From positions 3,596,001 to 3,660,000 of the forward strand of contig NZ_CP139447.1 of assembly GCF_047121295.1 (NCBI RefSeq): 64,000 nt of DNA, read 5' to 3'. Positions 25,607 through 34,275 of the stretch are shown here, in pieces (position 1 is the stretch's first letter; every line of letters begins with the position of its first letter). Made by a program: the position numbers and the translations under genes. The notes below the pieces were generated by a model that saw only the letters and a list, made by a program, of their open reading frames with translations, was not told the DNA's origin and ran no database searches. This DNA comes from Longispora sp047121295 (GTDB lineage: Bacteria > Actinomycetota > Actinomycetes > Mycobacteriales > Micromonosporaceae).

Positions 25607-25921
25607 TCAGAGCGCCCCGACGTCCAGGCGGCTGATCCGGCCGTCCGTCAGCTGGAAGTGCCAGAACGTCGGCATGTCCCACTGGTCGGAGTGGAACGTG
25701 CCGGTCAGGTGCCGGCCGCCGCCCTCCTGCCGGTCCACGTCCAGCCGGCCGTGCGTGCGGAAGATCTCCCGCTCCGCCCACGTGGCCAGGGACTGCGGCT
25801 GGCCGTCGTCGGTGAGCTCCGCCCCGGGCGCGAACGCCGAGAGGAACGCGTCCCGGTCGCCCTCCACCATCGCCTCGACCACGCCGCGGACCACCGGATC
25901 GGTCAGTCTGTCGAGCTCCAT
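25607..25921 (-). CDS. SnoaL/NTF2-like protein
   Basis: A 104-residue NTF2-fold protein (VRGVVEAMVEGDRDAFLSAF at the start, DMPTFWHFQLTDGRISRLDV at the end). The fold serves both as small isomerases or cyclases and as a non-catalytic binding module; the function here is unknown. It lies between a coiled-coil protein gene and a VOC gene with no operon link. Confidence 0.75.
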   Translation of the reverse strand: MELDRLTDPVVRGVVEAMVEGDRDAFLSAFAPGAELTDDGQPQSLATWAEREIFRTHGRLDVDRQEGGGRHLTGTFHSDQWDMPTFWHFQLTDGRISRLDVGAL

Positions 25922-26013
25922 CGCCTACCCCCGGGCCAGTGTGCTTTCCCCGATTGTGGGGGATCGCCCGGCCCGGGACCCCCGGAACGGGTCGAAGAGC
26001 GGGGCGGGCGCGC

Positions 26014-26031
26014 GCCGGTACCCGGAAAGCG
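26014..26031 (-). repeat. recurrent T-rich motif, divergent copy G
   Basis: Read on the minus strand this is CGCTTTCCGGGTACCGGC, with three Ts instead of five. It lies between the divergent NTF2-like and VOC genes and so is not stop-proximal. It is a weak member of the family. Confidence 0.4.
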
Positions 26032-26066
26032 GGACCCGGAGCCGGCAGCACCCCTAGCCTGCGGAT

Positions 26067-26462
26067 ATGACTGACACCATCACCCACGTCTGGCCCGGTC
26101 TGCGCTACCACGACGCGCCGGCGGCGCTGGCGTTCCTCGTCGAGGCGTTCGGCTTCGTGGAGACCGCCCGCTACCCGGGCGCCGAGCCGCACTCGATCGG
26201 GCACGCCGAGCTGCGCTGGCCGGCCGGCGGCGGCGTCATGCTCGGCTCGGTCCGGGCCGACAGCGTGATCAGCGACCTGCCCGCCGGGACCGGCTCGGTG
26301 TACGTGGTCACCGACGACATCGACGCGCTGTTCGACCGGGCGGTGGCCGCCGGCGCGCGGGTGGTCCGGGGATTGCAGGAGGAGGAGTACGGCTCCCAGG
26401 GCTTCACCGTCCGCGACCCCGAGGGTGTTTACTGGAGTTTCGGCACCTATCAGGGGGAATGA
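26067..26462 (+). CDS. VOC family protein
   Basis: A 131-residue VOC protein beginning HVWPGLRYHDAPAALAFLVE and ending GFTVRDPEGVYWSFGTY, the hallmarks of the YP_005353/PhnB-like glyoxalase group. Its ligand is unknown. ATG 26067 follows TAGCCT (26055-26060) by six bases, a leaderless signature. It ends 80 bp upstream of the conserved pgsA-like block but does not belong to it. Confidence 0.85.
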   Translation: MTDTITHVWPGLRYHDAPAALAFLVEAFGFVETARYPGAEPHSIGHAELRWPAGGGVMLGSVRADSVISDLPAGTGSVYVVTDDIDALFDRAVAAGARVVRGLQEEEYGSQGFTVRDPEGVYWSFGTYQGE

Positions 26463-26542
26463 CCGTCCAGGCCGTGGAGCGCGTGCTCCGTGGCCGGCTA
26501 GAGTCTGGGGTGACTGGCCGACGGACACCGGGGGAGGGCTCA

Positions 26543-27145
26543 ATGGCGCAGGAACGCGGTGCCGTGCCGTGGCGTCCGTTCACCCTGGCCAACGGCATCA
26601 CCGTCCTGCGGCTGCTGGGCGTCCCGGTGTTCCTCTGGCTGCTCCTCGGCCCGGACCGGCACGACATCGCCGCCGTCGTCGTCCTGGCGGTCGGCGGCAC
26701 CACGGACTGGCTCGACGGGTACGTTGCCCGGCGGATGGGCCAGGTCAGCCGCCTCGGTCAGCTGCTCGACCCGGTGGCCGACCGGCTCTACATCCTCGCC
26801 ACCCTCGTCGCGCTCACCGTCCGTGAGGTCGTGCCCTGGCAGTTCACGGCGGCGCTGCTGGCCCGCGAGGTCGTCCTCGGCCTCGGCCAGCTCGCGATCC
26901 GCCGGTACGGCTACCCGCCGCTGCCCGTGCACTACGTCGGCAAGACGGCCACGTTCGTGCTGCTGATGGCGTTCCCGACCCTGCTGCTGGCGGCCGCGAC
27001 CACGGGCACCACCCACACCTGGGCGTACGCGGCGGGCTGGGCCACCGCCCTGTGGGGCCTCGCGCTGTACTGGCTGGCCGCCGCCTTCTACTTCTGGCAG
27101 ATCGCCGGCCTGATCCGCGCCGCCCGGGCGGAGGCGCGCGCATGA
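26543..27145 (+). CDS. CDP-alcohol phosphatidyltransferase (pgsA2-like)
   Basis: A 200-residue membrane enzyme with about five helices. The full CDP-alcohol phosphotransferase motif D-x2-D-G-x2-A-R-x8-G-x3-D-x3-D is present in DWLDGYVARRMGQVSRLGQ and the residues that follow. It transfers a phosphatidyl group from CDP-diacylglycerol to an alcohol, probably glycerol-3-phosphate or a similar head group. It opens the block syntenic with Mycobacterium tuberculosis Rv1822-Rv1830, where the counterpart is pgsA2. ATG 26543 follows GGGGGAGGG, and its stop overlaps the next ATG. Confidence 0.88.
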   Translation: MAQERGAVPWRPFTLANGITVLRLLGVPVFLWLLLGPDRHDIAAVVVLAVGGTTDWLDGYVARRMGQVSRLGQLLDPVADRLYILATLVALTVREVVPWQFTAALLAREVVLGLGQLAIRRYGYPPLPVHYVGKTATFVLLMAFPTLLLAAATTGTTHTWAYAAGWATALWGLALYWLAAAFYFWQIAGLIRAARAEARA

Positions 27146-28026
27146 CCACGCCCCGCGACGCGCCCCCGGGTCAGCAGTTCGGTGGCGACCTGCTCACCGA
27201 GATCTTCAACAACTCCATGGACCCGGGGTACGCGGCGGCGGCCGAGAAGGGCCGTCGGCACACCCCGCTCGGCGTGGCCGGCCGGGTGCTGGCCCTGGCC
27301 GCGATCGGTTTCCTGCTGGCCGTGGCGTACCTGAAGGTGGTCGCCGACAGCCCCGCCACCACCCAGGCCCGGGAGAAGCTGGTCTCCGACATCCGGCGCG
27401 ACCAGGCCACGGCCGACAAGCTCGAGTCCGACGCGGAGAAGCTGCGCGACGAGGTGTCGGGAATGCGCGACCAGGCGGTCCGCGACGCCGGCGGTGACGC
27501 GAAGTACCTGCGCGACCTCGAGGCCGTCACCGGGCTCGGCCGGGTCCGGGGCGACGGGATCGTGGTCACCGTGGGTGACGCCGAGAGCGCGAAGGACCCG
27601 GTGACCGGCAAGCCGAAGGCCGAGAACAGCGACGGCAAGATCTACGACCGCGACCTGCAGAAGATCGTCAACGCGCTCTGGTACGCCGGCGCCGAGGCGG
27701 TCACCATCAACAATCAGCGGATCTCCGGCAAGACGACCATCCGCGCGGCCGGCGGCGCGATCCTCGTGGACTTCAGGCCGGTCGACGGCCCGTACCGGAT
27801 CGCCGCGATCGGGCCGGGCGGGATGCGCAAGGCCTTCGACAACACCCCGGTGGCCAGGCAGTTCCGGGCGCTGGCCGGCAAGTACGGCCTGTCGTTCGGT
27901 GTGAAGGACTCCAGCAGGATGACCTTTGCCGCCGCCGGGGACCCGCAGCTGCGCCTCGCCGAACCGGTCCCGTCCCCGAGTCCCAGTCCGTCCCCCAGCA
28001 CGACGCCGTCCGGAGGTGGCCGTTGA
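27142..28026 (+). CDS. DUF881 family membrane-anchored protein (first copy)
   Basis: A 294-residue protein with one N-terminal membrane helix (AGRVLALAAIGFLLAVAYLK), a coiled-coil stretch (about 75-115) and the DUF881 domain (LGRVRGDGIVVTVGDAES, NALWYAGAEAVTINNQRI). A Pro/Ser tail closes it. It matches Rv1823 by position and domain. DUF881 proteins sit outside the membrane in many Gram-positives, and their biochemical role is unsettled. It is translationally coupled at both ends, overlapping pgsA-like (ATGA) and the small basic protein (TTGA). Confidence 0.88.
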   Translation: MTTPRDAPPGQQFGGDLLTEIFNNSMDPGYAAAAEKGRRHTPLGVAGRVLALAAIGFLLAVAYLKVVADSPATTQAREKLVSDIRRDQATADKLESDAEKLRDEVSGMRDQAVRDAGGDAKYLRDLEAVTGLGRVRGDGIVVTVGDAESAKDPVTGKPKAENSDGKIYDRDLQKIVNALWYAGAEAVTINNQRISGKTTIRAAGGAILVDFRPVDGPYRIAAIGPGGMRKAFDNTPVARQFRALAGKYGLSFGVKDSSRMTFAAAGDPQLRLAEPVPSPSPSPSPSTTPSGGGR

Positions 28027-28355
28027 TCGCGGTGCTCGCCCTGATCGCCGGAGTGGCGCTGGGCCTGATCCTGAAGCCGACCGTCCCGGTCGAGCTCCAG
28101 CCGTATCTGCCCATCGCCGTCGTGGCCGCGCTCGACGCCCTGTTCGGCGGGCTGCGGGCCAAGCTGAACAAGGTGTTCGACGACCGGCAGTTCATCATCT
28201 CGTTCGTGTCGAACGTGCTGGTGGCGGGCCTGATCGTCTTCCTCGGCGACCAGTTGGGCGTCGGCGGGCAGCTGGCGACCGGGGTCGTGGTCGTCCTCGG
28301 GGTGCGCATCTTCAGCAACGTGGCCGCGATCCGTCGACACTTCTTCAAGGCCTGA
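28023..28355 (+). CDS. small basic membrane protein (DUF1290, sbp)
   Basis: A 110-residue integral membrane protein with three hydrophobic segments (AVLALIAGVALGLILKPTVP, IAVVAALDALFGGL, VLVAGLIVFLGDQLG). It matches the small basic protein family, which lies between the two DUF881 genes in most Gram-positives and in M. tuberculosis (Rv1824). It starts with TTG in a four-base overlap with the preceding stop. Its strict co-occurrence with DUF881 suggests a shared envelope complex; function not established. Confidence 0.88.
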   Translation: MIAVLALIAGVALGLILKPTVPVELQPYLPIAVVAALDALFGGLRAKLNKVFDDRQFIISFVSNVLVAGLIVFLGDQLGVGGQLATGVVVVLGVRIFSNVAAIRRHFFKA

Positions 28356-28357
28356 CC

Positions 28358-29365
28358 GTGGCCGACGAGCAGCGACCCCCCGAGGAGACCCCGCCGACCG
28401 GCGGGTCCCCGGCCGTGCCCGCGCGCGGAGAGCCGCGCCGCGAGCCGGCACCTGCGGCCTCCGCGAAGCCCGGTGACGCGGCGGAGCCCGTCACCGCCGA
28501 CGCGGCCCCGCAGGCCGAGGACCGGACCGGTCCGACGGCCGGGGACCCGGCGGACCGGGCGGCCGCCGACCCGGAGTCGTCGACCGATCCCGGGCCGGAC
28601 CCCGTCGACCCGGCCGGCCCGGAGCCGGAGACCACGGCCCGCAGACCCCAGGACGGCCCCGGTCGTACCCCCGTCAGTCGTCGTTTCTCCGGCGCCCTCA
28701 TCGCCCTGCTGCTCGCCGTCGTCGGCTTCGCGGTCGTCATCCAGGTCCGCAGCAACGCCACCGACGAGGGCCTGAGCAGCGCCCGGCAGGAGGACCTGGT
28801 CCGGATCCTCGGCGACCTCGACTCCCGGCAGGAACGGCTGCGCACGGAACTGTCCGCCCTGGAGGAGAGCAAGCGTCAGCTCACCTCGGGCGCGCAGAAC
28901 AAGGAGGCCGCCCTGGCCGCCGCCCGGGCCCGCGCCGACGAGTTGGGCATCCTGGCCGGCACGCTGCCGGCCCAGGGCCCCGGCCTGGACATCCGGGTCA
29001 CCGTCGGCAGCAAGCCCATCCCGGCGGCCACGATCCTCGACGCGATCGAGGAGCTGCGCGGCGCCGGTGCCGAGGCGATGCAGATCTCCGGCGCGAACGG
29101 GGCCTCGGTGCGCATCACGGCGTCGACGTACTTCGTGGACGACGGCGGCCGGCTCAACGTGGACGGGTCGAGACTGGACGCCCCGTACGCGATCCTCGTG
29201 ATCGGTGACCCGCAGACGATGCGGGCCGCCCTCAACATCCCGGGCGGGGTCGTCGACACCGTCAAGCGGGCTGACGGTAACGTCGTGGTCTACGAGCCCG
29301 GTGTGGTGCGGGTGACCGCGCTGCGGCAGGTCAGCACGCCCCAGTACGCTCGACCTGTCTCATGA
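28358..29365 (+). CDS. DUF881 family membrane-anchored protein (second copy)
   Basis: A 335-residue protein with a long Pro/Ala/Asp-rich cytoplasmic tail (about 110 residues), one membrane helix (SGALIALLLAVVGFAVVIQV), a coiled coil and a DUF881 domain (GPGLDIRVTVGSKPIPAATI, IEELRGAGAEAMQISGANG). It is the Rv1825 equivalent. GTG 28358 follows the small basic protein stop by two bases. The cytoplasmic tail is much longer than in the first copy, so the two DUF881 proteins probably differ in cytoplasmic partners. Confidence 0.88.
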   Translation: MADEQRPPEETPPTGGSPAVPARGEPRREPAPAASAKPGDAAEPVTADAAPQAEDRTGPTAGDPADRAAADPESSTDPGPDPVDPAGPEPETTARRPQDGPGRTPVSRRFSGALIALLLAVVGFAVVIQVRSNATDEGLSSARQEDLVRILGDLDSRQERLRTELSALEESKRQLTSGAQNKEAALAAARARADELGILAGTLPAQGPGLDIRVTVGSKPIPAATILDAIEELRGAGAEAMQISGANGASVRITASTYFVDDGGRLNVDGSRLDAPYAILVIGDPQTMRAALNIPGGVVDTVKRADGNVVVYEPGVVRVTALRQVSTPQYARPVS

Positions 29366-29381
29366 TCGAGAGGAACGCACG

Positions 29382-29762
29382 GTGATTCCCGAGGACCTTC
29401 GCTACACGGCCGAGCACGAGTGGGTGCGCGCGGACGGCGACACCATCCGGGTGGGCATCACCCAGTTCGCGCAGGACGCGCTGGGCGACATCGTCTACGT
29501 GGACCTGAAGGACGCCGGCGAGGAGCTGGCCGCCGGCGACTCCGCCGGCGAGGTCGAGTCGACGAAAAGCGTGTCGGAGATTTATGCTCCGGTGTCCGGT
29601 ACGGTGACGGCGCGCAACGAGGCACTCGCGGACGCGCCCGACCTGATCAACACTGACCCGTACGGCGACGGTTGGCTGCTCGAGATCAGGCCGACCGACC
29701 CGTCTGTGCTGGACTCCCTGCTCGACGCCGCGGCGTACCGCGCGCTGACCGAGCAGTCCTGA
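29382..29762 (+). CDS. gcvH: glycine cleavage system H protein
   Basis: A 126-residue lipoyl carrier. The lipoylation motif VESTKSVSEIYAP places the modified Lys at residue 62, and the start EDLRYTAEHEWVR is canonical. GcvH shuttles the aminomethyl group between the P, T and L proteins of glycine cleavage. None of those partners is in the window; the gene instead sits in the DUF881-garA block exactly as in mycobacteria (Rv1826). GTG 29382 lies behind GAGAGGAACG. Confidence 0.95.
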   Translation: MIPEDLRYTAEHEWVRADGDTIRVGITQFAQDALGDIVYVDLKDAGEELAAGDSAGEVESTKSVSEIYAPVSGTVTARNEALADAPDLINTDPYGDGWLLEIRPTDPSVLDSLLDAAAYRALTEQS

Positions 29763-29821
29763 CCGTAGGTATACGTCGGCGGGGCCCCAGCCCCGCCTGG
29801 CCAGATCCGTGAGGTGGTCCG

Positions 29822-30271
29822 ATGACACGTTCCGATGACGAGTACCCCCCGCTCGATGTGACGTCGACCCTGAATCTCGGCGCGATAGACGACGCGCTGG
29901 CCTCAGATGACGAGGTGATGCCCGCCCGGGTCTCCGGCTCGCTGCCCCCGGGCACGGCGCTGCTGGTGGTCCGGCGCGGCCCGAACGCCGGTGCCCGGTT
30001 CCTGCTCGACCACGACGTCACGACGAGTGGCCGGCACCCCGACAGCGACATCTTCCTCGACGACGTGACCGTGTCGCGTCGGCACGCGGAGTTCCAGCGG
30101 GAGGGCGGCTACTTCACCGTCCGCGACGTGGGCAGCCTGAACGGCACCTACGTCAACCGCGAGCGCGTCGAGGCCGTGACGCTGAGCAACGGCGACGAGG
30201 TCCAGGTCGGCAAGTTCCGGCTGGTCTTCATCGCCGGTCCGCGCCCGGACGAGGAGGTCGGCGGGGCGTGA
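29822..30271 (+). CDS. garA: FHA-domain metabolic regulator (garA/odhI-like)
   Basis: A 149-residue protein: an N-terminal flexible tail with a phosphorylatable TST cluster (DVTSTLNLGAIDD, Thr14 and Thr16) and a C-terminal FHA domain (TTSGRHPDSDIFLDD, SRRHAEFQ, GSLNGTYVNRE). In GarA/OdhI, PknB/PknG-type kinases phosphorylate the tail, which then folds back on the FHA domain and releases inhibition of 2-oxoglutarate dehydrogenase and glutamate metabolism. The position next to gcvH and a MerR gene matches Rv1827. The tail differs from the ETTSVFR of Corynebacteriales. Its stop overlaps the next start (GTGA). Confidence 0.88.
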   Translation: MTRSDDEYPPLDVTSTLNLGAIDDALASDDEVMPARVSGSLPPGTALLVVRRGPNAGARFLLDHDVTTSGRHPDSDIFLDDVTVSRRHAEFQREGGYFTVRDVGSLNGTYVNRERVEAVTLSNGDEVQVGKFRLVFIAGPRPDEEVGGA

Positions 30272-30972
30272 CGAAGTCCGGGAGCGCCGCGGCGGCGGAC
30301 CTCGGCGCTGCCGCTGCTGGTCTGATGAGCATCGGCGAAGTCCTCGCCCAGCTGCGCGCGGACTTCCCGGACATCACGATCTCCAAGCTCCGGTTCCTGG
30401 AGACCGAGGGCCTGGTCGAGCCGTGCCGCACGGCGTCGGGCTACCGCAAGTACTCGTGGGGGGACCTGGTCCGGCTGCGCTTCATCCTGACGGCGCAGCG
30501 GGACCAGTACCTCCCCCTGAAGGTGATCCGGGAACAGCTCGACGCCGGCGCGCACGAGATGACGCTGCGGCTGGTGACGGCCGACGAGCGGGCCGGGGTG
30601 GAGCTGCTGCTCACCCGGGCCGAGCTGCTGGTGCGCACCGGGCTGGACGAGGAGTGGCTGCGGGGCGTGGAGCAGTACGGCCTGCTGGCCGCGCGCTCCG
30701 ACGGCCGGTACGAGCCGGAGGCCGTCGAGGTCGCCACGGTCGTCGCCCAGCTGGGCGAGCACGGCCTGGAGCCCCGGCACCTGCGTGCCTTCCGGAGCGC
30801 GGCCGACCGGGAGGTGGGCCTGTTCGAGCAGGTGGTGGCCCCGATGGCCCGGCAGCGCAGCCCGGAGGCCCGGGCGCGGGCCGGTGAGACGTTGCGGGAG
30901 CTGGCCGCCCTGGCGCTCCGGCTGCACGCCGCCCTGTTGCAGGCGGGACTGCGGGGGAGCACGGGCGGGTAG
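30268..30972 (+). CDS. ftsR: MerR-family regulator, ftsR-like
   Basis: A 234-residue MerR-type regulator. The winged helix lies at about residues 14-75 (SIGEVLAQLRADFPDITISK, YRKYSWGDLVRLRFI) and the rest is a helical dimerisation and effector region. It corresponds by position and sequence pattern to Rv1828 and to Corynebacterium FtsR, which activates ftsZ. It is translationally coupled to garA, which suggests a link between kinase signalling and cell-cycle gene control. It lacks a cysteine metal-binding tail. Confidence 0.82.
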   Translation: MTKSGSAAAADLGAAAAGLMSIGEVLAQLRADFPDITISKLRFLETEGLVEPCRTASGYRKYSWGDLVRLRFILTAQRDQYLPLKVIREQLDAGAHEMTLRLVTADERAGVELLLTRAELLVRTGLDEEWLRGVEQYGLLAARSDGRYEPEAVEVATVVAQLGEHGLEPRHLRAFRSAADREVGLFEQVVAPMARQRSPEARARAGETLRELAALALRLHAALLQAGLRGSTGG

Positions 30973-31033
30973 CCTGAGGTGGAGACGGCGCGTTCGGACG
31001 GCGCGCCGCCGGCAGGGCGGAAAGAGGGCTGGC

Positions 31034-31495
31034 GTGCACGAGTTGAACGTGGTCGGGGTGCGGGTCGAGTTGCCCACCAATCAGCCGATCGTGCTTCTCA
31101 AGGAAGCCGCGGGCGAGCGGTACCTGCCGATCTGGATCGGTGCGGTGGAGGCGACCGCGATCGCGTACGAGCAGCAGAGCGTCAAGCCGCAGCGGCCGTT
31201 GACCCACGACCTGCTCAAGGACGTGCTGGCGGCCCTGAAGGCCCCGCTGCAGGCCGTGGAGATCACCGAGCTGCGGGACCAGATCTTCTACGCGGACCTC
31301 GTGCTCGGCGAGGGCGTGCGGGTGTCGGCGCGGCCGAGCGACGCGATCGCGCTGGCGCTGCGGTCGGAGGCGCCGATCCGGTGCTCGGAGCAGGTGCTCG
31401 CGGAGGCCGGGATCGTCATTCCGGACGCGCAGGAGGACGAGGTCGAGCGGTTCCGGGAGTTCCTGGACCAGATCAACCCGGAAGACTTCGAATAG
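31034..31495 (+). CDS. bifunctional nuclease family protein (DUF151)
   Basis: A 153-residue DUF151 protein (VRVELPTNQPIVLLKEAAGE, LPIWIGAVEATAIAY, RPLTHDLLKDVL, ARPSDAIALALRSEAPI). The fold is found in plant and bacterial bifunctional nucleases and in the mycobacterial Rv1829. Its in vivo role in actinobacteria is unclear. GTG 31034 follows GAAAGAGGG and begins exactly at the conserved N-terminus. It is the eighth gene of the conserved block. Confidence 0.9.
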   Translation: MHELNVVGVRVELPTNQPIVLLKEAAGERYLPIWIGAVEATAIAYEQQSVKPQRPLTHDLLKDVLAALKAPLQAVEITELRDQIFYADLVLGEGVRVSARPSDAIALALRSEAPIRCSEQVLAEAGIVIPDAQEDEVERFREFLDQINPEDFE

Positions 31496-31642
31496 TCACG
31501 CTTTGTGATTGACTGTGCACGGGGAGCGCCTCGCCGAGTGTGACGGACATCGCTTCGGCGTGTCGCCCGTTCACGGGACCCCGATCCCCAATGTGGGCTA
31601 TAGCGTGACGGGTGGCACGACAAGCCGGGGGAGGTGGTCGCA

Positions 31643-32233
31643 GTGGACGAGCGGTTCTCTGAAGGGCCCGGAGCCGGGGTCCCAGGCCCTGTGCAGGGTG
31701 TCCTCTTCGACGGTGGTGAGGTCGGCGACGACGGCGACGTGGGCTACCGGGGTGTGACGGCCTGTCACGCGGCCGGCATCACGTACCGTCAGCTCGACTA
31801 CTGGGCGCGCACGACCCTCGTGGTGCCGAGCATCCGCCCGGCGGCCGGGTCCGGCTCGCAGCGGCTCTACTCGTTCCGGGACATGGTCGTCCTCAAGGTC
31901 GTCAAGCGGCTGCTGGACGCCGGGGTGTCCCTGCAGAACATCCGCAAGGCCGTCGACACGCTCCGCGTGCGCGGGGTCGACGACCTGGCCCGGATCACGC
32001 TGATCTCCGACGGCACCACGGTGTATGAGTGCCGGTCCCCGGAGGAGGTCGTCGACCTGCTCCAGGGCGGTCAGGGCGTGTTCGGCATCGCGATCGGCGG
32101 CGCGTTCAAGGAGATCCAGGGCACCCTGGCCCACCTGCCGTCCGAGCGGGCCGAGGTGGAGCGGCCGGCGGCCGTGGCGCTCAGCCACACCGACGAGCTG
32201 GCGGCCCGCCGGGCCCGACGCAGCGCCAGCTGA
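31643..32233 (+). CDS. MerR-family regulator (Rv1830-like)
   Basis: A 196-residue MerR-type protein with a roughly 35-residue acidic N-terminal extension, then the winged helix (CHAAGITYRQLDYWARTTLV, SQRLYSFRDMVVLKVVKRLL) and a DNA-bending wing. It closes the conserved block as Rv1830 does in M. tuberculosis. GTG 31643 is chosen over GTG 31634 because the GGGGGAGG site at 31626-31633 lies nine bases from it. The 147-bp upstream gap contains TATAGC near 31600, so it may also have its own promoter. Confidence 0.85.
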   Translation: MDERFSEGPGAGVPGPVQGVLFDGGEVGDDGDVGYRGVTACHAAGITYRQLDYWARTTLVVPSIRPAAGSGSQRLYSFRDMVVLKVVKRLLDAGVSLQNIRKAVDTLRVRGVDDLARITLISDGTTVYECRSPEEVVDLLQGGQGVFGIAIGGAFKEIQGTLAHLPSERAEVERPAAVALSHTDELAARRARRSAS

Positions 32234-32337
32234 CCTCCCGGGCCCAGCCCGACGCGGCATCCCGGCCCCACCGGCCGTCCGACCGCCGGTCGTCTCCCGA
32301 GCGGCCCGGGCCCCCTGGGCGGGAAACCGAAGATCAA

Positions 32338-32360
32338 CCCCGTTTTTCCGGTTACGAGCG
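32338..32360 (+). repeat. recurrent T-rich motif, copy B
   Basis: CCCCGTTTTTCCGGTTACGA, between the convergent MerR and DMT transporter genes. The motif's GTTACG supplies the TAA stop codon of the minus-strand transporter. Confidence 0.6.
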
Positions 32361-33311
32361 CGTCCCCGACCCGGCGCGCGTCGGTTCCGCCGCGCCCGAC
32401 CGGCCGGTCGCGCCGATCGCCACGGCGGCCAGCGCCACCCCCACGCCGACCACGGTGTTCACGGCCAGCCGGTGCCCGGGCGCCGGGGCCACGAGGTCGA
32501 GCAGCACGGCCCCGACGAGCTGACCCGCCACGCTGCCCAGCGCGAACACCAGCACCCCGGTGGCCCGCACCACGGTCGCGGCGATCGCGATGAACAGGAT
32601 GCCGAGCGGCCCGCCGACGTACAGCCACCACGTGCCGGGCAGCTCCTTCGGCAGGCCCCGGCTGGCGGTGACGACGGCCGCGACGAGCACGAGCGCGACG
32701 GTACCCGCGAGGAAGTTCACCAGGGCCGCCGGCAGCGCCGCATCGGCGGCCTGGCGCACCCGGCCGTTGACGGCCTGCTGCCAGGCGATCGCGACCCCGG
32801 CGGCGACGGCGACGCCGGCGAGGCCGATCCCGGACAGGCTGGTGATCCGGTCGGCGACGGCCACGGCGACCGCGACGAGGGCGACCCCGGCGCCGACGAG
32901 CCGGCGGGGGGTGATGGCCTGGGCCGCGCCGGGGCCGAGCCCGGCCCTGTCGACGAACAGGCCGCTGGCGAGCTGGCCGCCGACGACGGACACGCTGAAC
33001 AGGGCGACGCCCAGGGTGGCCACGGTCAGGCCCTGGGCGGCGACGAGCAGCGCCCCGCAGGTACCGCCGAGCAGGTGCCAGAACCGCAGCTCCCGGGCGC
33101 GCAGGGCCGCCCGGATCCGGCCGAGGGCGCGCCGCCCGCCGGGGAACGTGGGCACGAGCAGGACGAGCAGGAGCAGCCCCGAACCGAAGGAGAAGGTCGC
33201 GGCGGCGACCCCGTCGTGCAGTTGGTGGCCGAGTTCGCCGTTGACCCGGGCCTGGACGGCCATGGCGGCGCCGCACAGGGCGGCGAGGGCGGTACCGAGG
33301 GGGCGTTGCAT
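32352..33311 (-). CDS. DMT-superfamily transporter, fused YdcZ pair
   Basis: A 319-residue integral membrane protein with about ten helices, made of two tandem YdcZ/DUF606-type halves (LGTALAALCGAAMAVQARVN in half 1; GIGLAGVAVAAGVAIAWQQA in half 2). Many relatives are single-half proteins that dimerise; here the halves are fused. It probably exports or imports a small metabolite. ATG 33311 is chosen because CAGGGGA lies six bases upstream; another ATG at 33323 has no such site. Confidence 0.82.
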   Translation of the reverse strand: MQRPLGTALAALCGAAMAVQARVNGELGHQLHDGVAAATFSFGSGLLLLVLLVPTFPGGRRALGRIRAALRARELRFWHLLGGTCGALLVAAQGLTVATLGVALFSVSVVGGQLASGLFVDRAGLGPGAAQAITPRRLVGAGVALVAVAVAVADRITSLSGIGLAGVAVAAGVAIAWQQAVNGRVRQAADAALPAALVNFLAGTVALVLVAAVVTASRGLPKELPGTWWLYVGGPLGILFIAIAATVVRATGVLVFALGSVAGQLVGAVLLDLVAPAPGHRLAVNTVVGVGVALAAVAIGATGRSGAAEPTRAGSGTRS

Positions 33312-33469
33312 TCCCCTGATCATGCCGGATGATCCGGCGCGGGTCCCCGAGAGGATGTTCACACGGCATCCGTGGCGTCACCCGGCCCGGCGGCCAGGCC
33401 GCGCCCGGCCCGCCGGAGCCGCGCGCCCGGCCCACGCGCCGGGCCCGGCGTCGCCGTGGACCCGTCCGG

Positions 33470-34264
33470 TCAGTGCATCCGACCGCCGAGCGGGGTCCGG
33501 CAGAACGCGCCGCCCACCTGGACCAGGTCCGGCTCCGTCGACCAGTCGGGCTCGTCCTGCCCGGCGAGGACCTTGTCCGCCCAGGCCTCGGCGTCGTCGA
33601 CCGGGTGGTAGCCGATCTCCTCGCCGGCGGCCAGGGACCACCAGCGCCGGGTGTTGGCGCTGACGCCCCACACGGCCCGGTACCCGCCGAGCGGGGTCGT
33701 CAGGGTGGCCTCCACCAGCCGGCCGCAGTCGTCGGGCGACAGCCAGGTGGCCAGCGAGCGGGCGTTGAACGGCTCGGGGAAGCACGAGCCGATCCGCAGC
33801 GCCGTGACGGTCATCCCGAACCGGTCCGCGTACAGCTTGCCCAGGGCCTCCATGGCGGCCTTGCTGACCCCGTAGTACGTGTCCGGGCGGGCCTCGACGT
33901 CGGCCGGCATGTCGCCGTCGCCGCGCTCCTGGAACCCGACCGCGTGGTTGGAGGACGCCAGGATCACCCGGGTGACCCCGGCGAGCCGGGCGGCCTCCAG
34001 GACGGCGCGGGTGCCGTCGATGTTGACCCGGAGAATGTCGGCCCACGGGCCCTCGGAGGAGATGCCGGCGAGGTGCACGACGGCGTCCACCCCGGCGCAC
34101 GCGGCGGTCAGCGCGTCGAGGTCGGTGACGTCGGCGGTCCGGATGTCCTCGGGGCCGTCCTCGACCGGGGCGACGTCCAGCAGGCGGAGGGTGTGGTGGG
34201 CGAGGCGGGTGCGCAGCATCCGCCCGACGGAGCCGGCCGCGCCGGTGATAAGCACATGAGTCAC
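33470..34264 (-). CDS. NAD-dependent epimerase/dehydratase, uronate dehydrogenase-like
   Basis: A 264-residue extended short-chain dehydrogenase. The cofactor motif is VLITGAAGSVGRML, the catalytic Ser is in ILASSNHAVGF and YxxxK is in TYYGVSKAAME. The short length, the SSNHAVG segment and RIGSCFPEPFNAR resemble bacterial uronate dehydrogenases, which oxidise hexuronates to aldarolactones. No uronate catabolic genes are adjacent, so the substrate is tentative. GTG 34264 lies eight bases after TAGTCT on the minus strand. Confidence 0.82.
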   Translation of the reverse strand: MTHVLITGAAGSVGRMLRTRLAHHTLRLLDVAPVEDGPEDIRTADVTDLDALTAACAGVDAVVHLAGISSEGPWADILRVNIDGTRAVLEAARLAGVTRVILASSNHAVGFQERGDGDMPADVEARPDTYYGVSKAAMEALGKLYADRFGMTVTALRIGSCFPEPFNARSLATWLSPDDCGRLVEATLTTPLGGYRAVWGVSANTRRWWSLAAGEEIGYHPVDDAEAWADKVLAGQDEPDWSTEPDLVQVGGAFCRTPLGGRMH

Positions 34265-34275
34265 GACACGGAAGA

